Positions 1 through 7,251 of a stretch of DNA of 37,532 nucleotides are shown piece by piece; the stretch's first letter is position 1; every line of letters begins with the position of its first letter. The DNA lies in NCBI GenBank assembly GCA_018970165.1, contig JAGWWZ010000028.1, forward strand, positions 1 through 37,532. The letters run 5' to 3'. Both the position numbers and the translations under genes were made by a program. Below the pieces are notes generated by a model. It was given only the letters and a program-made list of their open reading frames with translations, searched no databases and had not been told where the DNA came from. Origin of the DNA: Planctomycetota bacterium. GTDB taxonomy: Bacteria > Planctomycetota > Planctomycetia > Pirellulales > Pirellulaceae.

Positions 1-28
1 CACGATCTGGAGTTTGCATAGAGTTTTC

Positions 29-1069
29 ATGATTGATCTAAGAAGCGATACCGTCACCCGTCCTACCCCCGCCATGAGACAGGCAATGATGACTGCTTCA
101 GTGGGTGACGATGTCATCGACATCGACCCGACTGTTGTGAGACTGCAGGAGCGGACCGCCGATTTGTTGGGAAAAGAAGGGGCGATTTTCATGCCCAGCG
201 GAACCATGACCAATCAGATAGCTTTGAGGATTCACTGCAGTCCTGGCGACGAATTCCTGTGCGAGTCGGATTGCCATATCTACAACTACGAGCAAGGAGC
301 ATTCGCTCAGCTGAGTGGGTTGGTAGCGCGTACGATTCAAGGGAAATGCGGGGTATTCGACCAGGAGCAACTCGATGGCATGGTTCGCCCCGAGAACGAT
401 CACATGGTGCGAACCCGTTTGCTATGTTTAGAAAACACGTCCAATCGCGGGGGAGGATCGGTATTTCCTCACGCAAAAGTAATGTCGATCAGTCGATGGG
501 CAAAAGAACATGGATTAATGTTGCATCTCGACGGAGCTCGCCTTTTCAACGCTGCCATCGCATCAGGAATCAGCCTCAGGGAGCTATCGGCACCTTTCGA
601 TTCGGTTAGCGTTTGCTTTAGCAAGGGTCTAGGCGCTCCGGTAGGCTCGTGTTTGGTGGGTTGCAAAGAGTTTGTTGCTCGGGCCCGAAGGGCACGGAAG
701 TTATTCGGGGGAGGCATGCGACAAGCGGGTATCGTCGCGGCAGGTGCGCTATACGCACTGGATCATCACATCGAGCGACTCGCAGAGGATCACGCTCATG
801 CCAAAGTTTTAGCAGAGGCCGTCCGCTCCGTCCCAGGCCTGCGACTGCTGGACGATCAAGTCGAAACCAACATCGTGATCTTCAAAATCGATGCGGCTTT
901 GGGTACCGCGTCGAATTTTGCGAGCAAGTTGCTCGATCGGGGAGTGCAGGTTCTCGCCTTCGGGCCTCAAAGCATTCGGATGGTGACGCACCTGGATGTT
1001 GACCGGCAACAAATCGATGAAGCATGCCAGGCTATCACTATCGTAGGAGAATCAGTTGCGACCGCCTGA
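29..1069 (+). CDS. ltaE: Low-specificity L-threonine aldolase (PLP enzyme)
   Basis: This predicted cytosolic enzyme cleaves L-threonine or L-allo-threonine to glycine and acetaldehyde, feeding glycine metabolism. The protein opens with IDLRSDTVTRPT, the hallmark N-terminus of the beta-eliminating lyase/threonine aldolase family. It also has GDDVIDIDPTVVRLQERTA, MPSGTMTNQIAL, LENTSNRGGG, LHLDGARLFNA and the PLP-lysine segment CFSKGLGAPVGS. At about 346 residues it has the usual family length. I chose the ATG at 29 rather than an upstream TTG at 14, because homologues begin at this methionine and the TTG would add five atypical residues. It is convergent with the FHA-GAF-phosphatase gene, 20 bp away. 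Neighbours give no metabolic context. I see no obvious terminator in the short gap. Confidence 0.93.
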   Translation: MIDLRSDTVTRPTPAMRQAMMTASVGDDVIDIDPTVVRLQERTADLLGKEGAIFMPSGTMTNQIALRIHCSPGDEFLCESDCHIYNYEQGAFAQLSGLVARTIQGKCGVFDQEQLDGMVRPENDHMVRTRLLCLENTSNRGGGSVFPHAKVMSISRWAKEHGLMLHLDGARLFNAAIASGISLRELSAPFDSVSVCFSKGLGAPVGSCLVGCKEFVARARRARKLFGGGMRQAGIVAAGALYALDHHIERLAEDHAHAKVLAEAVRSVPGLRLLDDQVETNIVIFKIDAALGTASNFASKLLDRGVQVLAFGPQSIRMVTHLDVDRQQIDEACQAITIVGESVATA

Positions 1070-1089
1070 TGGTTCGACTGGCTCAGGGA

Positions 1090-2778
1090 TCAAGTATCCC
1101 GTCCCATGATCACCAAGCACATGTCATCTTCTTGTTCGCAACCGACGATATGCTGTAAGACCTCGGCAATCACCTGGTCTCCCGCCTTCTGTACATTCCC
1201 CTTTGCATTTTCGATAGCCTCTCGCACTCGGGCGATTGAGTACTGTTGTCCCTCGGCGTTGGGGGCTTCAAAAATACCATCCGTGTACAAAGTCAGGCTT
1301 TCGCCGAGCAAGAGTTCCGTTTCGCAGGAATCAAATTCGATATCGGACATGATTCCCAGCGGAGGTCCACCGATCTCGGACCCGGGCTCGGTGATGCCTC
1401 CATCCTTGTCGAACTTGATCGGCGGCATGTGCCCTGCGATGACAATCGTCGCGCGATGGGTGGCTTTGTCCAGGATCATCGCGGTCATCGTGATGAATCG
1501 TTCTGCCTCGAGCGCCGTGATACGATCGTTCAAGTGAGCCATGGCTTTGCGAGGATCGACAATAGAGCCGAAGGCGAAACGAGTTTCCGCTGACAGTTTG
1601 GCCATGAACATCGCTGCGGCGACTCCGTGACCGACTACGTCAGCTAGAATGACAGCAAGGCGGTTGCCATCAAGTTCCAAAAAGTCAAAATAATCACCGC
1701 CGATCTGCTGTGCCGGGTTGTAGTACTTGAAGAATGAATAGCCCGGGACTTTGGGAAGTTCCTTGGGGAGAAACGCCAACTGTACCTGCTTGGCCAGTTC
1801 AAGATCCTGCTCAACTAATTTCTGTTCAACAACCCTTTCGTGCAATTGCGCATTCTCGATCGCAATTCCAGCCTGATTGGCAACGGCGATCAGAATCTCC
1901 AAGTCCTTTTGTTCAAACCCACCCTTCTGTTGAAGACTGTCGATTTGAATGGCCCCGATCGGTTCCCCCTCGCTGTTCAGAAGCGGCGCGATGATCATCG
2001 ATCGGATCCGGAAATCAGCCATGCTCTGACTTCCATCGAACCGTTGATCGGAACTCGCATCCAATGAGATGATCGCCTCCTTGGTTTGCATCACTTCACG
2101 CAGCACCGTACGGGATACGCGGATCAACTCTTCTTGATCAGGACGCCTTGTCTTTGTCCATCGCGGGGCAAGCGCTCCCGTTTCGTCCTTGAGTATGATG
2201 AATCCCCGGTCAGCTTGAATGAAGATCGTGAACAGCGAATCCAAAACCTTCGGGAGAACTCGGTCCAGCTCAACCGTCTTGCCTAGACTTTGCATAATCT
2301 CGAGGATTGCTGACAGCTTCATTTCCGCCGATGCGGTCAACTGAATCCCGAACTGGCTTCCCGACCTGGCATCGAGCTTTACTGTCTGAACGTACGAGCC
2401 ATCTTCCTCTTCTTCATCATCGACAAAAATGATGCCCATGCCAGAACTGCGCTCGTCTTGACCGGGAACCTTGATATCGGATGGCTGAATATCGTCGTAG
2501 TAGGCCAATTCGATATCGCATATGCGGACCATGTCGCCGTTGTGAAGCGGTGCGCGTCCTTGTATAAGCGTTCCGTTAACAATGGTTCCATTGCGACTAT
2601 TCATGTCCTCGATCGCGTAACCTGCGGGGACCTTAATCGCTTTGGCGTGCTGGCGAGAAACGGAACTGTCCTCGAGCACGATATCGCATTCCGGGTGGCG
2701 TCCAAGAACGTACTGATCGCGGGTCAGTGTAATGCGTTGGCCCATGGAAGGGCCGGTGATGGTTTCAAAGTACGGCAT
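1090..2778 (-). CDS. FHA-GAF-SpoIIE-type PP2C phosphatase
   Basis: This is a 562-residue signalling phosphatase with three parts. The N-terminal forkhead-associated (FHA) domain covers roughly residues 1-100: VLGRHPECDIVLEDSSVSRQHA and SRNGTIVNG are the phosphothreonine-binding loops. A GAF sensor domain lies at roughly 150-330. The C-terminal PP2C/SpoIIE (RsbU-like) phosphatase spans roughly 340-562, with GGDYFDF, LADVVGHGVAAAMFMAKL and LYTDGIFEA as metal-binding and fold motifs. Such proteins typically dephosphorylate anti-sigma-factor antagonists in partner-switching pathways, while the FHA domain docks phosphoproteins. No anti-sigma partner lies nearby, so the target is unknown. There is no signal peptide, so it is probably cytosolic. 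It is transcribed alone and diverges from fixH across 207 bp. The domain architecture is confident; the pathway is inferred. Confidence 0.92.
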   Translation of the reverse strand: MPYFETITGPSMGQRITLTRDQYVLGRHPECDIVLEDSSVSRQHAKAIKVPAGYAIEDMNSRNGTIVNGTLIQGRAPLHNGDMVRICDIELAYYDDIQPSDIKVPGQDERSSGMGIIFVDDEEEEDGSYVQTVKLDARSGSQFGIQLTASAEMKLSAILEIMQSLGKTVELDRVLPKVLDSLFTIFIQADRGFIILKDETGALAPRWTKTRRPDQEELIRVSRTVLREVMQTKEAIISLDASSDQRFDGSQSMADFRIRSMIIAPLLNSEGEPIGAIQIDSLQQKGGFEQKDLEILIAVANQAGIAIENAQLHERVVEQKLVEQDLELAKQVQLAFLPKELPKVPGYSFFKYYNPAQQIGGDYFDFLELDGNRLAVILADVVGHGVAAAMFMAKLSAETRFAFGSIVDPRKAMAHLNDRITALEAERFITMTAMILDKATHRATIVIAGHMPPIKFDKDGGITEPGSEIGGPPLGIMSDIEFDSCETELLLGESLTLYTDGIFEAPNAEGQQYSIARVREAIENAKGNVQKAGDQVIAEVLQHIVGCEQEDDMCLVIMGRDT

Positions 2779-2985
2779 GTGGCTGGGTTGTCGGGCAGCT
2801 AGGAACTAAATGTTCGGGCATCGATTCCGAAGATAACTCTCGCACCAGACCGAATATCATACCGTTTTCCGATTTAGACTGGGAGTCCTCGTGGCGGGGA
2901 CGTTTTCAGTTTCAGACTCGATGGCAATTTGTCGCTCTCGAGCTTTCGCTCCCCGAAAAACGCAATTTTTCTGTAAACTTCCGGT
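2779..2985. other. Divergent intergenic region, FHA phosphatase / fixH
   Basis: This 207-bp gap must carry promoters for both divergent transcripts. I see no convincing -35/-10 pair, RNA gene or repeat. A reading frame crosses it on the minus strand, but it overlaps fixH antisense and has no family features, so I do not call it a gene. Confidence 0.5.
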
Positions 2986-3495
2986 ATGAGTACTTCGACG
3001 TCGGACTCGAAATCTCAGGAACGTCGCTCCGTACGCTTCTGGTCTATCTTTATCCTTGCCCTGATGGCCATCAACCTTTCGGTGGCCCTCGTTGCGATCG
3101 TTATCGCAGTTGGGGATCCATCGTTTAAGCCGGTCCCCTCCTATGGGGAAAATGCTGTCGACTGGGAGACGCAGAAGAAATTGCAAGCGAAATCTGATTC
3201 TCTCGGTTGGACCGCAAGCCTGAATCGCAACCCTGCACGCAAAGAAGTCCTCGTTTCGATTATCGATCGAGTTGGAGACCCGGTCTCCGGGATGTCGGGA
3301 ACTCTCCGAGCTCACCACTTCACTCGCGCCAGTGAATCTGTCACCGTGCCGGTAGTCGAGTCGAAAACCGAGCCAGGACGTTACAAAGCCGATATCGATG
3401 TCTCAAAGGACGGCCGCTGGCAAGTTACACTGAGACTGATGCGAGGTGAGGACGAAGTATTTTTTTGGGACCATGATGTGGAGTGGTACCACTGA
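2986..3495 (+). CDS. fixH: FixH/CcoH family cbb3 oxidase assembly protein
   Basis: A 169-residue membrane protein with one N-terminal transmembrane helix (about residues 18-42, IFILALMAINLSVALVAIVIA) and an extracytoplasmic immunoglobulin-like domain. The motifs LGWTASLNRNP, VSIIDRVGDPVSGMSGTLRAHH, EPGRYKADIDVSKDGRWQVTLRL and a final WYH match FixH. FixH works with the copper ATPase FixI/CcoI and with CcoS in maturing cbb3-type cytochrome oxidase. Its last 13 bases overlap the start of the SafE-CcoI gene, suggesting translational coupling in a fixH-safE/ccoI-ccoS operon. The structural oxidase genes ccoNOP and ccoG are not in this window; upstream is an unrelated opposite-strand gene. The ATG at 2986 is the only sensible start ahead of the membrane helix. 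Confidence 0.88.
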   Translation: MSTSTSDSKSQERRSVRFWSIFILALMAINLSVALVAIVIAVGDPSFKPVPSYGENAVDWETQKKLQAKSDSLGWTASLNRNPARKEVLVSIIDRVGDPVSGMSGTLRAHHFTRASESVTVPVVESKTEPGRYKADIDVSKDGRWQVTLRLMRGEDEVFFWDHDVEWYH

Positions 3496-5315
3496 CGTTA
3501 TGGGAATGGGGCACGGCTGTCATCGTCGCATCATTGCTCGGGTCCGGCCATTGCGTGGGGATGTGCGGTCCATTTGCCGTTCTTGCAACCAGTACTCCAT
3601 CGACCGGAACCCGATCGAGCCAAGCCAACTGGACGCTTCGATTGACGACCTTGGCGAGTTATCACATAGGCCGACTTGCAACCTATCTGATGTTGGGTGC
3701 CCTCATGGGCGGGCTAGGAAATGTCGCTGACGGTCTAGCGGTTGGCTCGGGATGGGCTCCGATTGCCGCTCGTTGGGTGGGAGGTCTGATGGTGGTGATG
3801 GGCTTGGCCATCCTCGTGAAATGGTGGCGTGGTCGCCCGGGGTTGGTCCAGCATGCGGGCTGGGTTGCTCGTTGGACTCAAGGGATACTTCAGGTTCGCA
3901 AGCGATGGCGCGTTCGCAGCGCTTCGGGTGCCGCCTTTTCTTGGGGATTGATCAGCACATGGCTTCCCTGCGGATGGCTTTATGTATTTGCAATCGCTGC
4001 CGCAGGTGCCGGAGGTGTGGCCTGGGGAATGCTGTTGATGACTGCCTTTTGGGTCGGCACGCTCCCCCTTCTCTCAATGGTTCCGTTGGGAGCTTGGTGG
4101 ATCACGGGACGAGTGCTTTCAGATGAGGCTGCAACAGAGGAGAACCCGCATGTAAAGCCGATTGGCTGGAACGCCAGACTCAAAAGCTTAGTCACTTCGG
4201 TGCAGTCGCTTGTTCAACCGGCAGCAGCATGTATTCTGATCGCTTTCGGCGTGTTGACAGCCACCGGCAGGGCCGAGATTTCGCTCGCGAATCTCAAGGC
4301 ACCTGATTCGAATGCGGCTCAAATCGCCCCGAGCGAGCGATTGAAGGAAGCAACCGACCAGCCACTGCCATGTGCCAAGCGGACGAAGCAAGCTCCAACT
4401 CCGAGGAGAGCGATGGTGGCGACGACGAGTGAACCCGATCGCTTGTCTTCGACACTCTCTTCCGGTCGTCCGTTGACACAACCCTGCTCGCACTGTGGAC
4501 TTCCGACATGCACGGATGATCCCGCAGCGTTCATGGATACTTCATCTCGAATCTTATGTTGCCATGGATGCATGGGTGCGTACGCTTTGATTCACGAGTG
4601 CGGACTGCAAGACTTCTATGCCCTGCGAGATCAATCCCACTCGGAAATATCACTGGTAAAGAGTGTGCGCAAGCAGCACGTGTTGAACGATCTGGAGGCT
4701 GCAGGCGTACCGGTCGAGACATTTTCAGATGGCTTGTGCCGCGTCCAGTTGGCGGTCGATGGCTTGCACTGTGCAGCCTGCAGTTGGTTGATTGAAAAGA
4801 TGCGGGGGACTGTGCCGGGCTTAAAATCCGCACGAGTCAGAATGAGCGACGGGACGCTCGACATGGTCTACGATCCGCAAGTGACCAATGCTGCAAATGT
4901 TGCCGAACGATTAGGAAGATTAGGATATGTCCTGTCGCCGATCGATTCCCATGATGATTGCGAGTCTGCGGATCGAATGTTGCAACGCGATCACTGGATC
5001 GGGATGGCAACATCCTTTTTCCTCGCGGCCAACGCGGTGTGGATCGGTATTTCTCTCTACGCCGGAGAAGCCCATCTTTATTCCAGGCAATCAACTCGAA
5101 TCGATCGTGCGACTGGTCGACGCCTCGAAAAGTGCCGTCCGGGGCATTCGCGCTTGTTTTGCAGCTTCGCTCCTCTACAACACCATCACCATTTCTTTAG
5201 CAAGCAGTGGCTGGATTCATCCGCTGATCGCGGCTTTATTCATGCCGCTGAGTGGGATCACCGTCCTGACGATGGCGTTGTTGGTCCGCACATTCAAGAC
5301 CAGCACCCATCCTAG
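3483..5315 (+). CDS. SafE/TauE-like membrane protein fused to truncated CcoI copper ATPase N-terminus
   Basis: Residues 1 to about 270 form a six-helix SafE/UreH-like (DsbD-related) membrane domain with GSGHCVGMCGPFAVL, LASYHIGRLATYLMLG and STWLPCGWLYVFAIAA. Such domains sit beside ccoI in many cbb3 clusters. After a low-complexity linker the frame continues into the N-terminus of a FixI/CcoI P1B ATPase. It has the cysteine-rich metal-binding domain (CSHCGLPTC, CCHGCMGAYALI), then an HMA domain with VDGLHCAACSWLIEKM, then the first ATPase helix ending LYAGEAHLYS (base 5084). From there the frame reads unrelated sequence to a stop. The actuator, phosphorylation and nucleotide-binding domains (TGE, CPC, DKTGT and GDGxND motifs) are absent, and the true C-terminal helices follow in another frame. 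The protein can therefore have no ATPase activity, though the SafE part may still be made. An in-frame ATG at 4413 behind GAGGAG may be the original ccoI start. Confidence 0.85.
   Translation: MVPLTLWEWGTAVIVASLLGSGHCVGMCGPFAVLATSTPSTGTRSSQANWTLRLTTLASYHIGRLATYLMLGALMGGLGNVADGLAVGSGWAPIAARWVGGLMVVMGLAILVKWWRGRPGLVQHAGWVARWTQGILQVRKRWRVRSASGAAFSWGLISTWLPCGWLYVFAIAAAGAGGVAWGMLLMTAFWVGTLPLLSMVPLGAWWITGRVLSDEAATEENPHVKPIGWNARLKSLVTSVQSLVQPAAACILIAFGVLTATGRAEISLANLKAPDSNAAQIAPSERLKEATDQPLPCAKRTKQAPTPRRAMVATTSEPDRLSSTLSSGRPLTQPCSHCGLPTCTDDPAAFMDTSSRILCCHGCMGAYALIHECGLQDFYALRDQSHSEISLVKSVRKQHVLNDLEAAGVPVETFSDGLCRVQLAVDGLHCAACSWLIEKMRGTVPGLKSARVRMSDGTLDMVYDPQVTNAANVAERLGRLGYVLSPIDSHDDCESADRMLQRDHWIGMATSFFLAANAVWIGISLYAGEAHLYSRQSTRIDRATGRRLEKCRPGHSRLFCSFAPLQHHHHFFSKQWLDSSADRGFIHAAEWDHRPDDGVVGPHIQDQHPS
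4403..4415 (+). promoter_or_regulatory. Possible internal ribosome binding site and ATG for the CcoI part
   Basis: GAGGAG at 4403-4408 sits four bases ahead of an in-frame ATG at 4413, just before the CcoI metal-binding domain (MVATTSEPDR then CSHCGLPTC). This is where a separate ccoI would be expected to begin. No stop codon separates it from the SafE reading frame. The site could allow a separate CcoI polypeptide, or it may be a relic of two formerly separate genes. The spacing is a little short, so support is modest. Confidence 0.35.
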
Positions 5316-5331
5316 TAAGCAGGGTGCATGA
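5077..5331 (+). pseudogene. ccoI: Out-of-frame 3' remnant of ccoI (last two transmembrane helices)
   Basis: In the frame beginning at 5077 the sequence reads FIPGNQLESIVRLVDASKSA, then IRACFAASLLYNTITISLA and IHPLIAALFMPLSGITVL. This is the typical C-terminal end of FixI/CcoI copper ATPases: the last two transmembrane helices after the GDGxND region. Its TGA stop (5329-5331) overlaps the ccoS ATG as ATGA, the expected ccoI-ccoS coupling, which shows that this is the ancestral frame. The upstream SafE-CcoI reading frame enters in a different frame. Roughly 1.5 kb of catalytic core is missing between the two halves. The junction lies in or next to TTTATTCC (5077-5084), readable as the end of HLYS in one frame and the start of FIP in the other. 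I infer a deletion, but an assembly error is possible. Confidence 0.75.
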
Positions 5332-5555
5332 TAAGTGTTTTATACATCGCACTACCGTTGGCGATTCTCCTAGGGAGTGCTGAACTGGTGGCGTGCTGGT
5401 ACTGCATACGACGCGGCCAGTACGACGACTTGGAATCCCCCGCGGTTCGAATGCTGATCGACGAGGAACCGGAGCAAAAGATAGACTCAGCGGATGCTGG
5501 ATGCCGAGCAACAAAGTCCAGAAACCCCGCGGATTCGTTGGGATTTCGTGCCTAG
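5328..5555 (+). CDS. ccoS: CcoS-like cbb3 oxidase maturation protein
   Basis: A 75-residue single-helix protein starting ISVLYIALPLAILLGSAELV, followed by CIRRGQYDDLESPAVRMLID. The [RK]xGQ[YF]DDLExP motif right after the membrane helix is diagnostic of CcoS, which is needed to load heme and copper into cbb3 cytochrome oxidase. The start ATG overlaps the stop of the ccoI remnant (ATGA), consistent with the normal ccoI-ccoS order. Its TAG stop (5553-5555) lies directly against the 3' end of an opposite-strand tRNA gene, with no spacer. The last roughly 20 residues (ATKSRNPADSLGFRA) look unlike CcoS and may be a tail extended up to the tRNA. With CcoI disrupted, CcoS may lack a working partner unless one is encoded elsewhere. 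Confidence 0.85.
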   Translation: MISVLYIALPLAILLGSAELVACWYCIRRGQYDDLESPAVRMLIDEEPEQKIDSADAGCRATKSRNPADSLGFRA

Positions 5556-5628
<73 letters not shown>

Positions 5629-5641
5629 TACATCGGTCTGT

Positions 5642-5669
5642 AATGTACCGCTCCCCCGATGGCTTGCAA
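5642..5669 (-). promoter_or_regulatory. Putative sigma70-type promoter for tRNA-Lys
   Basis: Read on the minus strand, TTGCAA (5669-5664) and TACATT (5647-5642) are separated by 16 bases. The -10 box ends 13 bases before the mature tRNA 5' end, as expected for a short leader. This is assigned by consensus only. Confidence 0.45.
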
Positions 5670-5714
5670 GGGCCAAAAGGAACGGGCAAGTTGCGAAAAA
5701 TAGGCTAGCCCAGG

Positions 5715-5744
5715 TTGACCGGAAGGGCTGTCTTTGCCGATACT
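5715..5744 (+). promoter_or_regulatory. Putative sigma70-type promoter for infC
   Basis: TTGACC at 5715-5720 and GATACT at 5739-5744 are 18 bases apart. They lie about 80 bases ahead of the infC start, giving a leader of around 70 bases. This is a consensus match only, but it is the best candidate between the tRNA and infC. Confidence 0.4.
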
Positions 5745-5810
5745 TGCGGATAGTCCGGCCCTCGAACCGTTTTTCAACACAGGGGAAGGGAGAATTTGTT
5801 TCTACTAAAC

Positions 5811-5826
5811 AAGGAGTAAAGCGATC
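5811..5826 (+). promoter_or_regulatory. Shine-Dalgarno AAGGAG and ATC start codon of infC
   Basis: AAGGAG (5811-5816) is followed after exactly seven bases by ATC (5824-5826), in frame with IF3. No ATG, GTG or TTG lies in this frame between the Shine-Dalgarno and residue 19 of the protein, where a GTG would start too late. Rare AUU/AUC/AUA starts are known for infC, where IF3 rejects its own start codon and so autoregulates translation. ATT at 5833 is the alternative, but it is 16 bases from the Shine-Dalgarno. Confidence 0.75.
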
Positions 5827-6324
5827 GAACGCATTCAGACTCGGGTCAATAATCAAATCCGCATCTCACCTCTACGCGTGATTGGCCCTGATGGAACTCA
5901 GCTAGGAGTCATTACTGTCGAAGACGCGCTCGGCCGAGCGCGGGAAGCTGGCTTGGATTTGGTGGAGGTTGCACCCAACGAACGTCCCCCCGTCTGCCGA
6001 ATCATGGACTTCGGTAAGTACAAGTACGAGAAGAACAAGAAGTCAGGTCACAAGACTCATCAAACCAAAACCAAAGAGATTCGGCTCCGACCCAAGACCG
6101 GAGACCATGACGTAGAAACCAAAGTGAGGCAGGCGATCGGCTTCCTCAAGCACAAGGACAAGGTTCAAGTCACCGTCATGTTTCGCGGGCGTGAGATGGC
6201 TCACGTCGATGAAGGCAAACGAGTCATGGAGCATGTGCTCAACGATCTTGCTGAGTTCTCAAAGATCGAACAACCACCGCTTCAGCAAGGCAAGAAGATC
6301 ATTGCCATGCTCGCTCCGAAGTAG
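5824..6324 (+). CDS. infC: Translation initiation factor IF-3
   Basis: IF3 binds the 30S subunit, checks initiator tRNA and start codon pairing, and prevents premature 50S joining. From the ATC at 5824 the protein is 166 residues. Its N-terminus contains [18 protein letters not shown], which is essential and conserved in IF3, then [36 protein letters not shown], the linker region [15 protein letters not shown], and the C-terminal domain [16 protein letters not shown]. The GTG at 5878 would delete the conserved RVNNQIR segment and is rejected. The non-canonical start behind AAGGAG suggests autoregulation by IF3 discrimination. Downstream is a fumarylacetoacetate-hydrolase-family gene 11 bp away, not the usual rpmI-rplT pair. 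Confidence 0.95.
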   Translation: MERIQTRVNNQIRISPLRVIGPDGTQLGVITVEDALGRAREAGLDLVEVAPNERPPVCRIMDFGKYKYEKNKKSGHKTHQTKTKEIRLRPKTGDHDVETKVRQAIGFLKHKDKVQVTVMFRGREMAHVDEGKRVMEHVLNDLAEFSKIEQPPLQQGKKIIAMLAPK

Positions 6325-6335
6325 GCACCGTTTCT

Positions 6336-7196
6336 ATGAAATTGGTTCGCTTCAGCAGATCCGATCAGACCGTTGGTTGGGGATTGCAAACCGAGCACGG
6401 AGTGCAGGATATCTTCGCCGCCGATCCTTCGTTGCCCGGATCGATGGTGGAACTGATTGCAAAGTGGTCCATGTATGAATCGCGAGTAGCGAGCCTTGGC
6501 AAGAAGCTTGGTTCGGTTCAAGAGCCCTTGCAATTGCTCTGTCCGATCGATCGTCCGGGAAAGATTCTCTGTATCGGTCTTAACTACCGCGATCACGCAA
6601 TCGAGACCAAGGCTTCGATTCCCACTGAACCGGTGGTTTTCTGCAAGATGCCCACTGCGATGATCGGCCCCTTGGACGCGATTCGCCTGCCTACAGTCAG
6701 CAACCAAGTTGACTACGAAGCCGAATTGGTGGTGGTGATCGGGCAACGCATCAAGCATGCGACACCGATTCAAGCTGCGCAGGCGATCTTTGGCTACACC
6801 GTGGGGCATGATGTATCGGCTCGCGACTGGCAGAAAGGAAAGCCCGGCAACCAGTGGTTTTTGGGCAAGTCGTTTGACACCTTCGCTCCGCTAGGCCCCG
6901 CGATCACCGTTGCCAGTTCCATCCCAGATCCCAGTCGACTCCGTATTCAATGCTGGATCAACGGCCAGTCCATGCAGGACTCCAACACGCGTGAACTGAT
7001 ATTCCCGCCGGCTTATTTGGTCGAATATCTATCTCAAGTGATGACGCTCGAGCCGGGCGATGTGATCTACACGGGCACACCTTCCGGGGTCGGCGTAGCC
7101 CGGACTCCCCCGCGATTTCTTAAGGTAGGTGATACCGTCGAAATCGAAATCGAATCGATAGGAAGATTAGTTAATTCCTGCATTGCGGATACCTAG
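6336..7196 (+). CDS. Fumarylacetoacetate hydrolase (FAH) family protein
   Basis: A 286-residue enzyme of the FAH/2-hydroxyhepta-2,4-diene-1,7-dioate isomerase superfamily. These metal-dependent enzymes hydrolyse, decarboxylate or isomerise acylpyruvate-type compounds. Visible motifs are LCIGLNYRDHAIE, VFCKMPTAMIGP, DYEAELVVVIGQ (metal-ligand acidic residues), GYTVGHDVSARDWQ, QWFLGKSFDTFAPLGP and PGDVIYTGTPSGVGVAR. The N-terminal 70 residues form the usual small lid domain. Length is typical. No other degradation gene is adjacent, so the substrate cannot be predicted. It follows infC after 11 bp and could be co-transcribed with it. Confidence 0.92.
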   Translation: MKLVRFSRSDQTVGWGLQTEHGVQDIFAADPSLPGSMVELIAKWSMYESRVASLGKKLGSVQEPLQLLCPIDRPGKILCIGLNYRDHAIETKASIPTEPVVFCKMPTAMIGPLDAIRLPTVSNQVDYEAELVVVIGQRIKHATPIQAAQAIFGYTVGHDVSARDWQKGKPGNQWFLGKSFDTFAPLGPAITVASSIPDPSRLRIQCWINGQSMQDSNTRELIFPPAYLVEYLSQVMTLEPGDVIYTGTPSGVGVARTPPRFLKVGDTVEIEIESIGRLVNSCIADT

Positions 7197-7251
7197 ATAC
7201 GATCTTCCGACCTACGCGGACGCGATGGCATCGAGTATGATGCGTTAGCGA

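Noticed and set aside
5878-5880. GTG as the start of infC
   Set aside because: It would remove the conserved RVNNQIR segment and leaves the AAGGAG 61 bases away.
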